Positions 51,035 through 60,541 of a stretch of 64,000 nt of DNA are shown here, in pieces (within the stretch, counting starts at the first letter, position 1; each line of letters starts with the position of its first letter). The position numbers and the translations under genes were made by a program. The stretch covers positions 2,790,001-2,854,000 of the forward strand of contig OZ250179.1 in NCBI GenBank assembly GCA_965238125.1. Reading direction: 5' to 3'. This DNA comes from UBA6623 sp965238125. GTDB lineage: Bacteria; Acidobacteriota; Terriglobia; Bryobacterales; UBA6623. Under the pieces are notes generated by a model. That model made no database searches. It was given only the letters and a program-made list of their open reading frames with translations, and was not told the DNA's origin.

Positions 51035-53696
51035 TCAATGAAAGTTCTCGACCAACATCAAATCCGCACTGGTTTCCTCTTGCGCGCTGAGGATCCAACG
51101 CCCATCGGGAGAGACGGCGAACCCGGCGTCCTCAACCGGCGGCCGGCGCCGAAGCGGGCCGACTCGAGACACTTCGCGCGAAGCGAAGTCAAAAAACTTC
51201 ACGTCCCATTTTGTTTCCGTCGAGGAGATCTCCTCGCGATCAACGAAATAGATGCCCTTATTCGTAATCGCCCAATGGCCCCAACCAGAGGAGACACGCT
51301 CGATAACCGGCGTCTCTTCTCCTCCCCCCACCGGGATTCTCCAGATGGCGTTTTCGACAGAGCGGCTCTTCGCGTAGTAGACGAACTTGCCGTCGGGAGA
51401 TTCGAAGGCCGCGAAGCCGCCTTGCCGCGTCACTTGGACCGCGGCGCCGGCTTCCGCCCGGTCGCCCGGAAACGGCGTCTTCCACACCTGCATCTCTCCG
51501 CCGCGGTTCGAGGCGAAGTAGATCCAGCGGCCGTCTCGCGACCAGCTCGCCACGACGTCCTCCGACGGCTTTTCCGTAATGCGCCGCAATGAGCCGACCG
51601 ACGTGTTGACCACGAAGACTTCTAGGGTTATCGCCGACTCGCGAGTCGAAAACGATGTTTCGGTTGTCGGGGGACCAGCGGGGGGTGCCGGTGTGGGGGC
51701 CGGCAAAAGAAGTCAGCGGGAGAGCGTTCGCTCCATCCTGGTCTCAAATCCAAATCTCGGGAGTTCCCGAGCGCGATGACCAAAAAACGATCCGTCCGCC
51801 GTCGGGAGAGAACTGAGGGCCCGAATCAGGCCGCGTGGAAGAGATCAATCTTCTCGGCGCATCCTCTCCCCCGGGCTGAGAGGCCAGGCGCCAGATGTCG
51901 ATATCGCGCTCTCGCCGACTGTAGGCGAGCCGTCGGGCCGGGCCCGAGATGACCGGCTCGGCGGCATTCGTCTCCGTACCGACCAGCCGCCGCGGTTCGC
52001 CGCCCGAAGCGGAAATCCTCGCCAGACCGTCCGGACGCGAGAACACGATTTCGCTGCCATCGGCCGTCCAGGCCAAGCCCCGCGGTTCGCCGGAAATAAA
52101 GGAAAGCTGAGTCGGTTCACCGCCGGCGGCGGGCACGGAGAAGACGTGCGTGACCGACGAAGCGCCGTAGCGCTGGAAAGCCACTGTTGAACCGTCAGGA
52201 GAGAAAGCAGGCTCGCGATCATCGATGGCTTGGCCGGGCGGCGCGGTCAGCCTCTGCTTCCGGCCGGTCTCCACCGAGAGCAGGAAAATGCCGGGCCGCT
52301 GATCGGAGGAGTCTTGGTCAGGGACGGCCAGGTATTTTCCATCCGGAGACCAATCGATGGTCGTACCAAAATAGGCCGAGGCGGCGTCGCGGGAGGGTGG
52401 GATACGCAATTCGGCGAGCATTCGTTCCGGGCCGCCGATGGGAGGGATCAGAAGGATCTCGGCGACGCCGGGGCGCGTCTCGCGCAAGAAAGCGATCTGC
52501 CGTCCGTCGGGCGACCAAGCGGGGCTACGATCGCCCGCCGGGGCCGTCGTCAGCCGCAGCGACGGTCCGGGGCCCGTCAGCTTGACGTAAATGTCGAAGT
52601 TGTCCTGCTTGTCGCCGTTCCATGAGAAAGTCACCTGGTTGCCGTCGGGCGAGAAGCTCGGTTACTCCTCGGCGCCCGCGTAACTGGTGAGAGGAACGAC
52701 CCGAAGAGAAGGTTCCGGCACCGTCGCCGGGGGACCGATCAAGCCCGAAAACCAGGCGCCCGCCACCGCGACGAGGGCTACAGCAAACACCGCCGGGACC
52801 ACGCGCTTGGCCATGTTGGGAGCAGGGGAGACTGGCGCCTGCGTTGTGAACTGAATTGTCGCGGCCGACTCCTGCTTCCCGGCCAGTGCTCGAAGGTCGT
52901 CGAGCAGTTCCGGCATATCCTGGTAGCGCTCGTCGGGATCCTTAGCGAGGCACCTTTCCATGAGGTGGTCCCACTCGCTCGGCAGCCCGGAAACGAAGCC
53001 CGTGAGGGGTTCGGGTTTCTCGTGTTTGATCGAATGCAGGACAGCCTGCTCATGGTCGGCGTGGAAGGGCCGCTTTCCGCTGACCATCTCGTAAAGCACG
53101 ACGCCCAGCGCCCAGATATCGGTGCGTTGATCGATCTTTTGTCCTCGCGCTTGCTCGGGAGACATATAGGCGACCGTGCCGAGGGTGGTTCCTTCCTTGG
53201 TGAGCGTTTTGACCCGAGCGAGATAGGCCACGCCGAAGTCCATCAGCTTGACGCGGAGTTCTCCATCACTCCGCTCGGTCACCATCACGTTGCCGGCTTT
53301 GATGTCGCGGTGAACGATGCCTTCACGGTGGGATTCCCGCGCCCCCAACGCGATTTGGCTCGCGATATCAAGAGCCTCCGCCAGCGGGAGCGATTTGGAT
53401 GCGATCCTCTCGCCTAGGCTTTCGCCTTCGATGAAAGCCATCGCGATGAACAGTTGTCCGTCCTCCTCGTCAATCTCGTAGACGGTGCAGATGTTGGGGT
53501 GATCGAGGGCGGCGACGGCGCGAGCCTCGTTGACGAAGCGCGCCTTGTGTTCCTCGTTCTCCAGCGCGTCGGGCCGCAGGAATTTCAGGGCGACCGCGCG
53601 CCCCAGCCTGGTGTCCTCGGCCTTGTAAACCACCCCCATGCCGCCCTCGCCCAGCTTTTCGGTGATTCTGTAGTGGGAGATGATTCGGCCGATCAT
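51035..53696 (-). pseudogene. Ser/Thr protein kinase with TolB-type propeller, two nonsense codons and a frameshift
   Basis: The kinase domain (53696 to about 52830) is intact: KLGEGGMGVVYKAEDTR, VALKFL, IVHRDIKAGNVMV, DFG and YMSPEQARGQ, followed by a membrane helix near 52780-52740. At 52662 TAA replaces the usual Gln codon (SYAGAEE-stop-PSFSPDG), with the propeller continuing in the same frame. Near 51745 TGA interrupts GTPEIWI-stop-DQDGAN, again in frame. Near 51625 a frame change leads to VFVVNTSVG and the last repeats to 51035. A truncated membrane kinase could still be made; the sensor propeller could not. Compare the disrupted paralogue at 21015. Confidence 0.8.
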
Positions 53697-53823
53697 CGAT
53701 GTCTCGCCAGGGTTTCCATCTTGACCCTGGCGCGCCTCCAGTATACATCGGCGTCACGGCGAGGAGTTCCTTTTGCGATCTCGCCGATCTCGCCCTTTGT
53801 GCTTCTGAAGGGTTTCCGGCCTC

Positions 53824-54103
53824 CTACACCAGCTCAATGGTGACGCGGCGACCGACCATCGCCGCCGCCCGTTGCAGGCTCCCGAGCGTAATGTCGTTCT
53901 TCGGGTCGAGCAGGCGGTCCACCTGTGAGCGGCTCGTCTTGAGCAGAGTGGCCATCTTGTTCTTCGAGATTTTCTTATCCTTACATCGCCTCGGCAAGTT
54001 GCCACGCGACGACCTCCTTGACCGTCCGCGCCCACGCCTCCTCGAAGATGCCCTCCTCGTTGAGGAAGTCATCAATGCTCGATCCCATATGCTTCTTGCT
54101 CAT
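53824..54103 (-). pseudogene. HTH antitoxin of a toxin-antitoxin pair, frameshifted
   Basis: The ATG at 54103 starts MSKKHMGSSIDDFLNEEGIF, continues TVKEVVAWQLAEAM and then meets TAA. One base away the frame continues KDKKISKNKMATLLKTSRSQ, VDRLLDPKNDITLGSLQRAA and ends VTIELV, a Cro/XRE-type helix-turn-helix as in HigA antitoxins. One extra T at about 53984 accounts for the break. The ATG overlaps the toxin stop. Confidence 0.65.
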
Positions 54104-54456
54104 CGTTCCAACTCCTTCCGACGCTTGCGCGCCGTTGCCGGCTCCGATTCCGGCGTGGCCCGCGCTTTCTTGATGAACCCGTGCAGCGCGACCAGGTGCT
54201 CGCGGCAGAGGCGGATCAGCGTGCGCGCCGTCCGTTTCGTCGGAGGGTCCGTGCGGATTTCCCAGAGGCCGTTACCCATCGGCGGACAGAGCGGCATGCC
54301 CACCGGCCGGCGCCATTGCGCCCGCAACAAATCCTTCCCTATCGCCTAGCGCTCGTCCTCATCCAGCCTCTTCAGCCACTCCCTGACGGGCTCGCTGCCC
54401 GCCGGCGTACCGTAGAAAATCAGCGGGATTTTCCGTGCCTGTGAGTCCTCCGCCAC
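54100..54456 (-). pseudogene. HigB/RelE-type toxin with nonsense codon
   Basis: From a GTG at 54456 the frame reads ARKIPLIFYGTPAGSEPVRE, WLKRLDEDER, then TAG at 54346-54348, then AIGKDLLRAQWRRPVGMPL, LWEIRTDPPTKRTARTLI and a basic end. This is the Gp49/HigB-like family (phage-derived RelE fold) encoded before its antitoxin, as in higBA. CAG to TAG is a plausible single change. Both genes of the pair are broken, so the system is probably dead. Confidence 0.65.
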
Positions 54457-54603
54457 CCTGTACCTTACTTAGTACAATGCACCACAAAAGATTCATGCCT
54501 GCGCGCGCCGTGAGCCATCTTGGCTTCGTTTCGCAAAATTCGTTTCGCGGAATTCGCCGGGCCGCTGGTGGCGTCGTTCGGGCCGGCGCGGCTTTGCGTG
54601 GGG
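54457..54603. repeat. Leader region with GGCTTCGTTTCGCAAAATTC repeat
   Basis: ATCTTGGCTTCGTTTCGCAA followed by AATTCGTTTCGCGGAATTC occurs at 54530-54565, again at 54868-54905 and, inverted, at 55310-55345 and in degraded form at 55720-55750 and 55935-55960. It forms the outer flank of the palindromic element cluster. Confidence 0.6.
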
Positions 54604-54747
54604 ACGACGTGGCGTGAGGCTCCAGCCTTGCCGCGCCCCGAGTCATCGGGGCGTATCCGGCTTGCCGGGTTGCGAGTTGTGGCGAAATCCGGGGACACGA
54701 ACCGATGACTCGGTTCGCGGCAAGCGTGGACGCTCACGCCACGTCGT
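54604..54747. repeat. Palindromic element P, copy 1
   Basis: The ends ACGACGTGGCGTGAG and CTCACGCCACGTCGT are perfectly inverted and the symmetry extends about 50 bases inward (TTGCCGCG..CCGA arms). Each arm also holds its own small hairpin: GCCCCGAGTCATCGGGGC on the left, GAACCGATGACTCGGTTC on the right. Confidence 0.75.
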
Positions 54748-55423
54748 TCCCTGATCTCGTCTTCCGGTCTCTTCCCGATCTAATCCGCCTCCGATCCTTC
54801 CGCCGAGACCCGGCCGGCCGGTGCGCAGGAGGTCTCTTAAACTGTTGATATTGTGGCATATAGAGTGATCTTGGCTTCGTTTCGTACAATTCGTTTGGCG
54901 GAATTTGCCGGGCTGCTCGTCGGTTCCTTTTTCTCTCCTTGGCTTCGCCGCCGACGGTCTTGGGTTTGGGAGGCCACGCTCAGGGTGAAACCGGGGGTGA
55001 AACCGGGACAGCCTCAGTTATGACCCATGAGCGCCGCCCGTAGCTGCTCGCGCTCCTCGTCCCTTGGATGGCCGAGCGGACCACGGATCTCCAGGTCTGA
55101 CAGAAAAGTCGGAGACATCCATGACATGATAGGTATCTGTCAAGTTACCTCAAGGGGGGAGATCGGGGACGGCAGATCGGGGACAGCTCCCGAACTCCAC
55201 CAAAACCGGCTTGACAAGCCCGCTATCCTGAGCGCGGCCGCACCAAACCCAAGACCGTGAGCGGCAAGCTAGGGAGAGAGAAAAAGAACCGACGAGCGGC
55301 CCGATAAATTCCGCGAAACGGATTGTACGAAACGAAGCCAAGATGGCTCTATATTCCACGATATCAACATGTTAAGAGACGCCCTACGCATCGGCCCGCC
55401 GGTCTCGGGGAAGGGATCGGCGG
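54748..55423. other. Intergenic repeat mosaic, no gene
   Basis: Contains a second copy of the GGCTTCGTTTCG repeat at about 54868-54990 and an inverted copy at 55235-55352 (ending CGAAACGAAGCCAAGATGG). Between them lie short direct repeats around CGGGGACGGCAGATCGGGGA (55160-55190). I see no protein-coding region. Confidence 0.55.
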
Positions 55424-55565
55424 CGACGTGGCGTGAGAGTCCACGCTTGCCGCGAACCGATTCATCGGTTCGTATCCCCGGATTTCGCCACGACTCGCAA
55501 CCCGGCAATCCAGATACGCCCCGATGACTCGGGGCGCGGCAAGGCCGGCGCCTCACGCCACGTCG
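55424..55565. repeat. Palindromic element P, copy 2, inverted orientation
   Basis: Close to the reverse complement of copy 1: CGACGTGGCGTGAG, GAACCGATTCATCGGTTC, CGGATTTCGCCACGACTCGC, GCCCCGATGACTCGGGGC and CTCACGCCACGTCG. Confidence 0.75.
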
Positions 55566-56044
55566 CCACCACGCAAAGCCGCGCTGGACCACGGGTAGTC
55601 CTGAACTCCCGAACTCGACCAAGACCGGCTTGACACCACCGCTATCCTAAGCGCGGTGAAACCAAGGCACAGCCCGCTGGCGACAGGCTAAGGAGGAAAG
55701 AAAGGAGCCCTCAAACCGGCCCGATAGATCCGTACCAAACGAAGCCAATTTCCACCAAGAGGAGAGCACCCATCTCAAGCTATATCAATAACTTGGAGGT
55801 GAAAATCTCGGGACAGTGCAGCCGGGTGGCGCGCGGAGGCCCACAGCCTTCTTCGCCGCTCGCTCTTCAGACAAGCCATGCGGGGAGATCGCGGACAGGC
55901 AAGCGGTAGAAGAGCAGTCCAAGCCCCGCGCCCATTCCGCGAAACGAAGCCAATTTTCGATCGCCTTGCATAACATTTAACCAAGTAGTAAACTATAGTT
56001 CGCCCCGACGGATCGTTGGGGTGAACAACAGCACGGAGGATGCC
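55566..56044. other. Intergenic, degenerate repeats; leader of the DinB gene
   Basis: Degraded inverted copies of the flank repeat lie at 55640-55750 and near 55935-55960. AACCAAGTAGTAAACTATAG (from 55980) is A+T-rich and probably holds the promoter of the DinB gene at 56045. Confidence 0.45.
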
Positions 56045-56590
56045 ATGACCAAGGATTTCTTTGTCCGACAATTCGGCGGTTTCGAGGGTCCCATCACGCA
56101 AATGTTGACCCTGATGCCCGAGGATAAACTCGACTGGAGTCCGGCGCCCGACACCTTAACGTTGCGGGCCTTGGCGGCGCACTTGATCTTTTCGGTTCGC
56201 CGTCACGCCGACAGCATCGTCAGCGGAGAGTGGGTTCCGGAACCGGCCGACGAAGCGGGTGGCGCGGGGCAAACCCTCGAGCAACTCCGAGAAGGCGTCG
56301 TGGCGGCGTTTAGGGACGCGAAGAGCCGGCTTGAAGGTCTCTCCGAAGAAGATTTTGCCGGCCGCCAAGACCGCTTTGAGGCGAATGGTCGCTTGATCAT
56401 GGCCGGTACGCCGGAAGAATTGGCGGTCTGGAACGTCCTGCGCCATCTGGCCAATCACACGATGCAATTGTTTTGGTACCTCAAGCAGAGCGGCATCAAC
56501 GTGGATACAGGCACGCTCTATTTCGGCCTGCCACCCGGCAAGTTATCAACGCGCGCCGCGGACCGCCAAAACACGGCGGCAGGCGGCTGA
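56045..56590 (+). CDS. DinB family protein
   Basis: A 181-residue DinB/DUF664-like four-helix protein. Visible: FVRQFGGFEGPITQMLTLMP, RALAAHLIFSVRRHADSIVS with a His near residue 45, and LRHLANHTMQLFWYLKQSG with a further histidine; these are the metal ligands of the family. I chose the ATG at 56045, 4 bases after a GGAGGA ribosome site, over the GTG at 56021. Neighbours give no clue to substrate. The later part is basic and probably disordered (KLSTRAADRQNTAAGG). Confidence 0.83.
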   Translation: MTKDFFVRQFGGFEGPITQMLTLMPEDKLDWSPAPDTLTLRALAAHLIFSVRRHADSIVSGEWVPEPADEAGGAGQTLEQLREGVVAAFRDAKSRLEGLSEEDFAGRQDRFEANGRLIMAGTPEELAVWNVLRHLANHTMQLFWYLKQSGINVDTGTLYFGLPPGKLSTRAADRQNTAAGG

Positions 56591-56945
56591 GCAAGAGGGA
56601 CAAGCACGGAGAAAACCCCAAGAGCCGCATTCAGGCGAGAGGACCCCAACAAGCCGGCCGCGAGGTGAACCTTTCAGGCTCCGCTCCCCACGGAACCCGG
56701 CGTGCAAGGGGTAAGAAGACTTCGGCTCTCCAGGAGCGCGGACCTTCCCTTCCCCGCGACCGCTCTTCCGTGATAAACTCCCTCCCATCAGCCCATCGGG
56801 CGGCGGGAATCCTGGATGCGTTGTCGGCGCGGACATTCGCCGACCCCGGCGGCTGCCGCATCCGGTCACGCGCCGGCCGGCCCCTCTCGCCGCCCGCGGG
56901 CGGCGTCTCCGCGGCTGGGCTTATCCGTGTCTTCGAGGGGGATTT
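56591..56945. other. Intergenic, no gene recognised
   Basis: G+C-rich with short palindromes (CCGCCCGCGGGCGG near 56890). No family match on either strand. Confidence 0.5.
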
Positions 56946-57215
56946 CCGAGGAGTCCGTTTTTATGAATCCACAGTTTCGTAGTACCGCCATGAAAATGGG
57001 TGTCGACAGGCCGAGGGGTCGGGCAGGAGCTTCCTGCCGCCCTTTCAGGGCTCGCCCGGATGGGGGATTCTACCCAGGGTTCCGCCCCACCTCCCTCCAC
57101 CCTGGGCTATATTCCTGCCGCCGCTTCGCGGCTCATGGTGATCGCGGTCTTGTCGGACATAAAAGTAATGCACAATACTCTCGGAAGCCGATTTTCGGAA
57201 GAGTGGCCCCGGGGG
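56946..57215. repeat. R3 start fused to R4, copy 2
   Basis: Starts GAGTCCGTTTTTATGAATCC and TAGTACCGCCATGAAAATGGG (R3-like), then from about 57040 TTTCAGGGCTCGCCCGGATG, TACCCAGGGTTCCGCC, CCGCCGCTTCGCGGCTCATG and TTTTCGGAAGAGTGG (R4). It ends 20 bases before the S46 peptidase start and may carry its promoter. Confidence 0.65.
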
Positions 57216-57237
57216 AAGTTTTCGATAGGAGTCTTTT

Positions 57238-59295
57238 ATGCTTCGTAGCTCCTCGCTTGCTCTCGCGATCTTGCTGACCGCCGCCCCGGGATGGGCGGCC
57301 GAGGGTATGTGGCCTTACAATCACCTGCCGCTCGAAGATCTCCAATCTCACTACGGCTTTGAGCCCGAGGCGGGTTTCTTTGAAAAGCTCCAGTCCGCCT
57401 CGGTGCGCTTTAACAATGGCGGCTCGGGCTCTTTCGTCTCCCCTACCGGCCTCGTGATGACGAACCATCACGTCGCCTCCGGCTGCATTCGCCAACTCAG
57501 CAGCGAGAAGAAAGACTATGTCGAAGACGGCTTCTACGCGACGCGGCGCTCGGCCGAACTGAAATGTCCCAATCTCGAACTCAACGTCTTGCAACGAATC
57601 GAGCCGGTGACCGATCAGATCAACACCGACGTCACGGCCGAGATGAGCGAGAAACAGCGGCAAGACGCCCAGAAAGCCGCCACCGCGCACATCGAAAAAG
57701 ACTGCCGCGATTCGACGCTGAACCGTTGCGACGTGGTGAACCTTTACTCGGGCGGCGTCTTCGATCTTTACGAGTACAAGCGCTATACCGACGTGCGGCT
57801 GGTCTTTGCCCCGGAATACGAAGCGGCGTTTTTCGGCGGCGATGCCGACAACTTCACCTACCCGCGCTATTGCCTCGACGTGGCCTTCCTGCGGGTTTAC
57901 GAAAAGGGCGCGCCGCTTGAATCGCCCGCCTACCTGCCCTGGGGCGACGGCGCCGCGGCGGGCGATCTGATCTTCGTCTCGGGACACCCGGGAACCACGA
58001 ATCGGCTGCTGACCGTTTCGCAGTTTCTGTTTCAGCGCGACCGCCGCATTCCGTTTTCGCTCGACTGGCTCGACGCGATGACTGCGGCCTTCCGTAATTT
58101 CCGGCGCGGCGGAGGAGACGCCGAACGCCTCGCGCGCGACGAACTCTTCCGCTTTAACAATGGGGTCAAGAACTACCGGGGACAGATCCGGGGGCTGCGG
58201 CTCGAAGAGCTGGTGCGGGCCAAGAAGCTGTCGGAAGAGCGATTGATGGCGGCCGTTGCGGAAGGCGGCGACGCGGAGAAACACGCCGCCTCCTGGAAAG
58301 CCATCGCGGCCGCCCAACGCGTCAAGGGGGAGATTTACGAAGAACAGCGACTGCTCGGAGGGTTCGGATTTTATTCGCGGCTGTTCTCGATCGCGCGTCA
58401 TCTTTATCGCTTGTCTTCCGAACTCGCCAAGCCCAACGAAGATCGTCTGCCGGAATATCGCGATTCGGCGCTGGATTCGCTCTACCAGAACCTCTACTCC
58501 CCCGCCCCGATTTATGACGATGTCGAGACGATCAAGCTGGCCGAATCGATGCAGTTCATGCGCGACCGTTTGGGCTTCGATCACCCGGTGGTCGAAATCG
58601 CCCTGGGCGACAAGAATGCGTCGCTCGTCGCCAAGCGTCTCATCTCGCGCAGCAAGCTTAAGGACGTCGAAGTGCGCAAACAACTGGCGGCTGACGGGGC
58701 CGCCGCGGCTGCCGAGTCGAACGACCCGTTGATCCGCCTCGCCGCGACTGTCGATGAGTATTCGCGGGAGATTCGCAAGCGCTATGAGGACGAAGTCGAA
58801 GCGGTCGAAAACGCCCACGGCGCCCGCATCGCGCAAGCGCGCTTCGCCGCTCGCGGCAAGGGGGTTTATCCCGACGCGACGTTCACGTTGCGGCTCAGCT
58901 ACGGAGTCGTCAAGGGCTACCGGGAACCGGGCTTGACGATTCCGCCGTTTACGACCATTGAGGAACTGTTCGAGAAAGCAGGCGAAGAGGCGCCCTATCG
59001 GCTGCCCAAGCGTTTCACGACGCGTAAGCGCCAGGTGAAACTCGAGACGCCGTACAACCTGGTTTCCACCAACGACATCACTGGCGGCAATTCGGGTAGT
59101 CCGTTGATCAACCGCGCCGGCGAGATCGTGGGTATCGTCTTCGACGGCAATATCCACCAATTAGTGAACGATTTTCAGTACAGCGATTCGCAAGGCCGCG
59201 CGGTCAGCGTCGACAGCCGCGGCATTTTGGAAGCTCTCGGCAAGATCTACCGAGCCCGCCGCGTGGTAGCGGAATTGAAACCGGCGAGTCGCTAG
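57238..59295 (+). CDS. S46 family serine peptidase (DPP7/DPP11-like)
   Basis: A 685-residue exported dipeptidyl-peptidase. The leader is SSLALAILLTAAPGWAA. The chymotrypsin-like triad is visible: His in GLVMTNHHVASGC (about residue 80), Asp in FFGGDADNFTYPR (about 204) and Ser in ITGGNSGSPLINRAG (about 620). The helical insertion between residues 290 and 520 is typical of S46. It removes dipeptides from the N-termini of peptides in the periplasm. S46 peptidases occur in Bacteroidota and Acidobacteriota, not in most other phyla. A ribosome site (GATAGGAG) precedes the ATG. Confidence 0.95.
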   Translation: MLRSSSLALAILLTAAPGWAAEGMWPYNHLPLEDLQSHYGFEPEAGFFEKLQSASVRFNNGGSGSFVSPTGLVMTNHHVASGCIRQLSSEKKDYVEDGFYATRRSAELKCPNLELNVLQRIEPVTDQINTDVTAEMSEKQRQDAQKAATAHIEKDCRDSTLNRCDVVNLYSGGVFDLYEYKRYTDVRLVFAPEYEAAFFGGDADNFTYPRYCLDVAFLRVYEKGAPLESPAYLPWGDGAAAGDLIFVSGHPGTTNRLLTVSQFLFQRDRRIPFSLDWLDAMTAAFRNFRRGGGDAERLARDELFRFNNGVKNYRGQIRGLRLEELVRAKKLSEERLMAAVAEGGDAEKHAASWKAIAAAQRVKGEIYEEQRLLGGFGFYSRLFSIARHLYRLSSELAKPNEDRLPEYRDSALDSLYQNLYSPAPIYDDVETIKLAESMQFMRDRLGFDHPVVEIALGDKNASLVAKRLISRSKLKDVEVRKQLAADGAAAAAESNDPLIRLAATVDEYSREIRKRYEDEVEAVENAHGARIAQARFAARGKGVYPDATFTLRLSYGVVKGYREPGLTIPPFTTIEELFEKAGEEAPYRLPKRFTTRKRQVKLETPYNLVSTNDITGGNSGSPLINRAGEIVGIVFDGNIHQLVNDFQYSDSQGRAVSVDSRGILEALGKIYRARRVVAELKPASR

Positions 59296-59570
59296 CCGGA
59301 CACCCCGGCTCGCGGGCCCGCGGAACTATTGTGTGCGGTTTTCTTGAGCCGGCTAGGCGCTTGCATGTTGGCTCATGGTCCGGTCGAAGAGGGCAGGTCT
59401 GGAGACCTGCCCCACTGGGGGCGGTCGCGGGTTTGGCGGTTCTTATTGGGTTCGAAGACCCACGCGAACTACTTGGCGGCTGTTCTTGGGGCCTCGCCGA
59501 CCTGGAGCACTCTTTCGCCGCGGGATCAGGGCCTCAACGTGCGGTAAGGACTCTTCGCGTACACGGCTAC

Positions 59571-60527
59571 CTACCGGCGACGAAACTCGAACCTTGCGGC
59601 GAAGCGCGGCTCGTCGGTTGGCGGGGGGGGCGAAGCGGAGTCGAACTCGCCTTCGCGAGCCGTCACAACGCGCACAATCAATTTGCCGGGGCCGATTTTC
59701 TTGCCTTGGGTGTTGAAAAATACCGCGCCATCGGTCGAGTCGCCGGCATGGAGCTTGGTGCGGACAAAAGTGATGGTCGAGGCCGCCGCGGCCGCTTTGA
59801 TCCCGCGTCGTCCGCCGAAAGCGAGAGCGGATTGACGGCGAAGTTCATAGCCGTTGGTTGAGCGAATGAGCTGATTACTGAAGAGGGACTTTTCGTACGC
59901 GGTCTGCAACTTGACGACTTCCGATCGGCCGGCCGTGCGAAACAGTTCGTGGATGACGGTATTTTCGGGGACGGCACGTATGCGCCGGCCGTCTTCGGTT
60001 TCGTAGGTAAAATCCGTTGATCGAATCAACCAGTTGTGCTCGCTGCCGTTGCTGAAAGCAATTTGGAGAACCGCGAAGTTGCCGACCGTCAACGCCAGCG
60101 GGGCGTACATCAAGGTGAGGCCCTGCCGAGTTAAGACCTGATATTTGAGTCCGTTGGAGAGAAATTCGATAACTTGGGCAGAGAGCGAAACCGTGAAGAG
60201 CAAGAGGCAGGCCGCAAGGCCCGCCGTGAAGAAAATCGGCGCAGGGTGCGCGACGTCAATGTGGGAGAGTTTGCGTTGGCGCTCTGCTAATGGTCTTGGA
60301 ATGATCCGCCTGGTTCGGTCATGGCTAAAGCCTGCGGCGGAAAGACCGCTGAAGCGGTCTGGTTGCCGACCGTGGGACTCCCCTACCGGCCCTCCAAGGG
60401 CCGGCCTACACGGAACTGAAGCCCACTGAACCGAGCTTACCCTTCCATATTCATGTCGCGCCCCTATCGGCAGAGTTGCCCGCTTCCCCGCCATTCCACT
60501 ATGATACAGGAAAGCGTTTTTTTTCAC
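59571..60527 (-). CDS. Exported protein of unknown function, start modified by R2 copy E
   Basis: The frame from 60527 gives 318 residues, but residues 1-90 come from R2 copy E and its flank. The natural protein probably begins near 60255, with FFTAGLAACLLLFTVSLSAQ as the signal peptide, followed by a beta-rich domain (LTRQGLTLMYAPLALTVGNF, IRSTDFTYETEDGRRIRAVP, VFFNTQGKKI, KLIVRVVTAREGEF). I do not recognise the family; it resembles small exported lipoprotein-like proteins of Acidobacteriota. No ATG, GTG or strong ribosome site fits at 60255, so the insertion may have cut off the original start. Confidence 0.6.
   Translation of the reverse strand: MKKNAFLYHSGMAGKRATLPIGARHEYGRVSSVQWASVPCRPALGGPVGESHGRQPDRFSGLSAAGFSHDRTRRIIPRPLAERQRKLSHIDVAHPAPIFFTAGLAACLLLFTVSLSAQVIEFLSNGLKYQVLTRQGLTLMYAPLALTVGNFAVLQIAFSNGSEHNWLIRSTDFTYETEDGRRIRAVPENTVIHELFRTAGRSEVVKLQTAYEKSLFSNQLIRSTNGYELRRQSALAFGGRRGIKAAAAASTITFVRTKLHAGDSTDGAVFFNTQGKKIGPGKLIVRVVTAREGEFDSASPPPPTDEPRFAARFEFRRR
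60246..60461. repeat. R2 element, copy E
   Basis: Left end GTGCGCGACGTCAATGTGGG, right end TTCCATATTCATGTCGCGC, inverted with a few differences. The interior holds GGTTCGGTCATGGCTAAAGC, AAGACCGCTGAAGCGGTCTG and CCGGCCCTCCAAGGGCCGGC. It separates the exported protein from tex. Confidence 0.7.
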
Positions 60528-60541
60528 GGGTCGTTCTTAAC

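Noticed and set aside
51035..53696. In-frame TGA in the propeller as a selenocysteine codon, or a changed genetic code
   Set aside because: TAA and a frame change occur in the same gene, TGA ends many normal genes here, and no selenocysteine-type context is visible.
57133..59160. A 675-codon minus-strand frame opposite the S46 peptidase
   Set aside because: The plus strand has a complete triad and signal peptide; the antisense frame has no recognisable domain.
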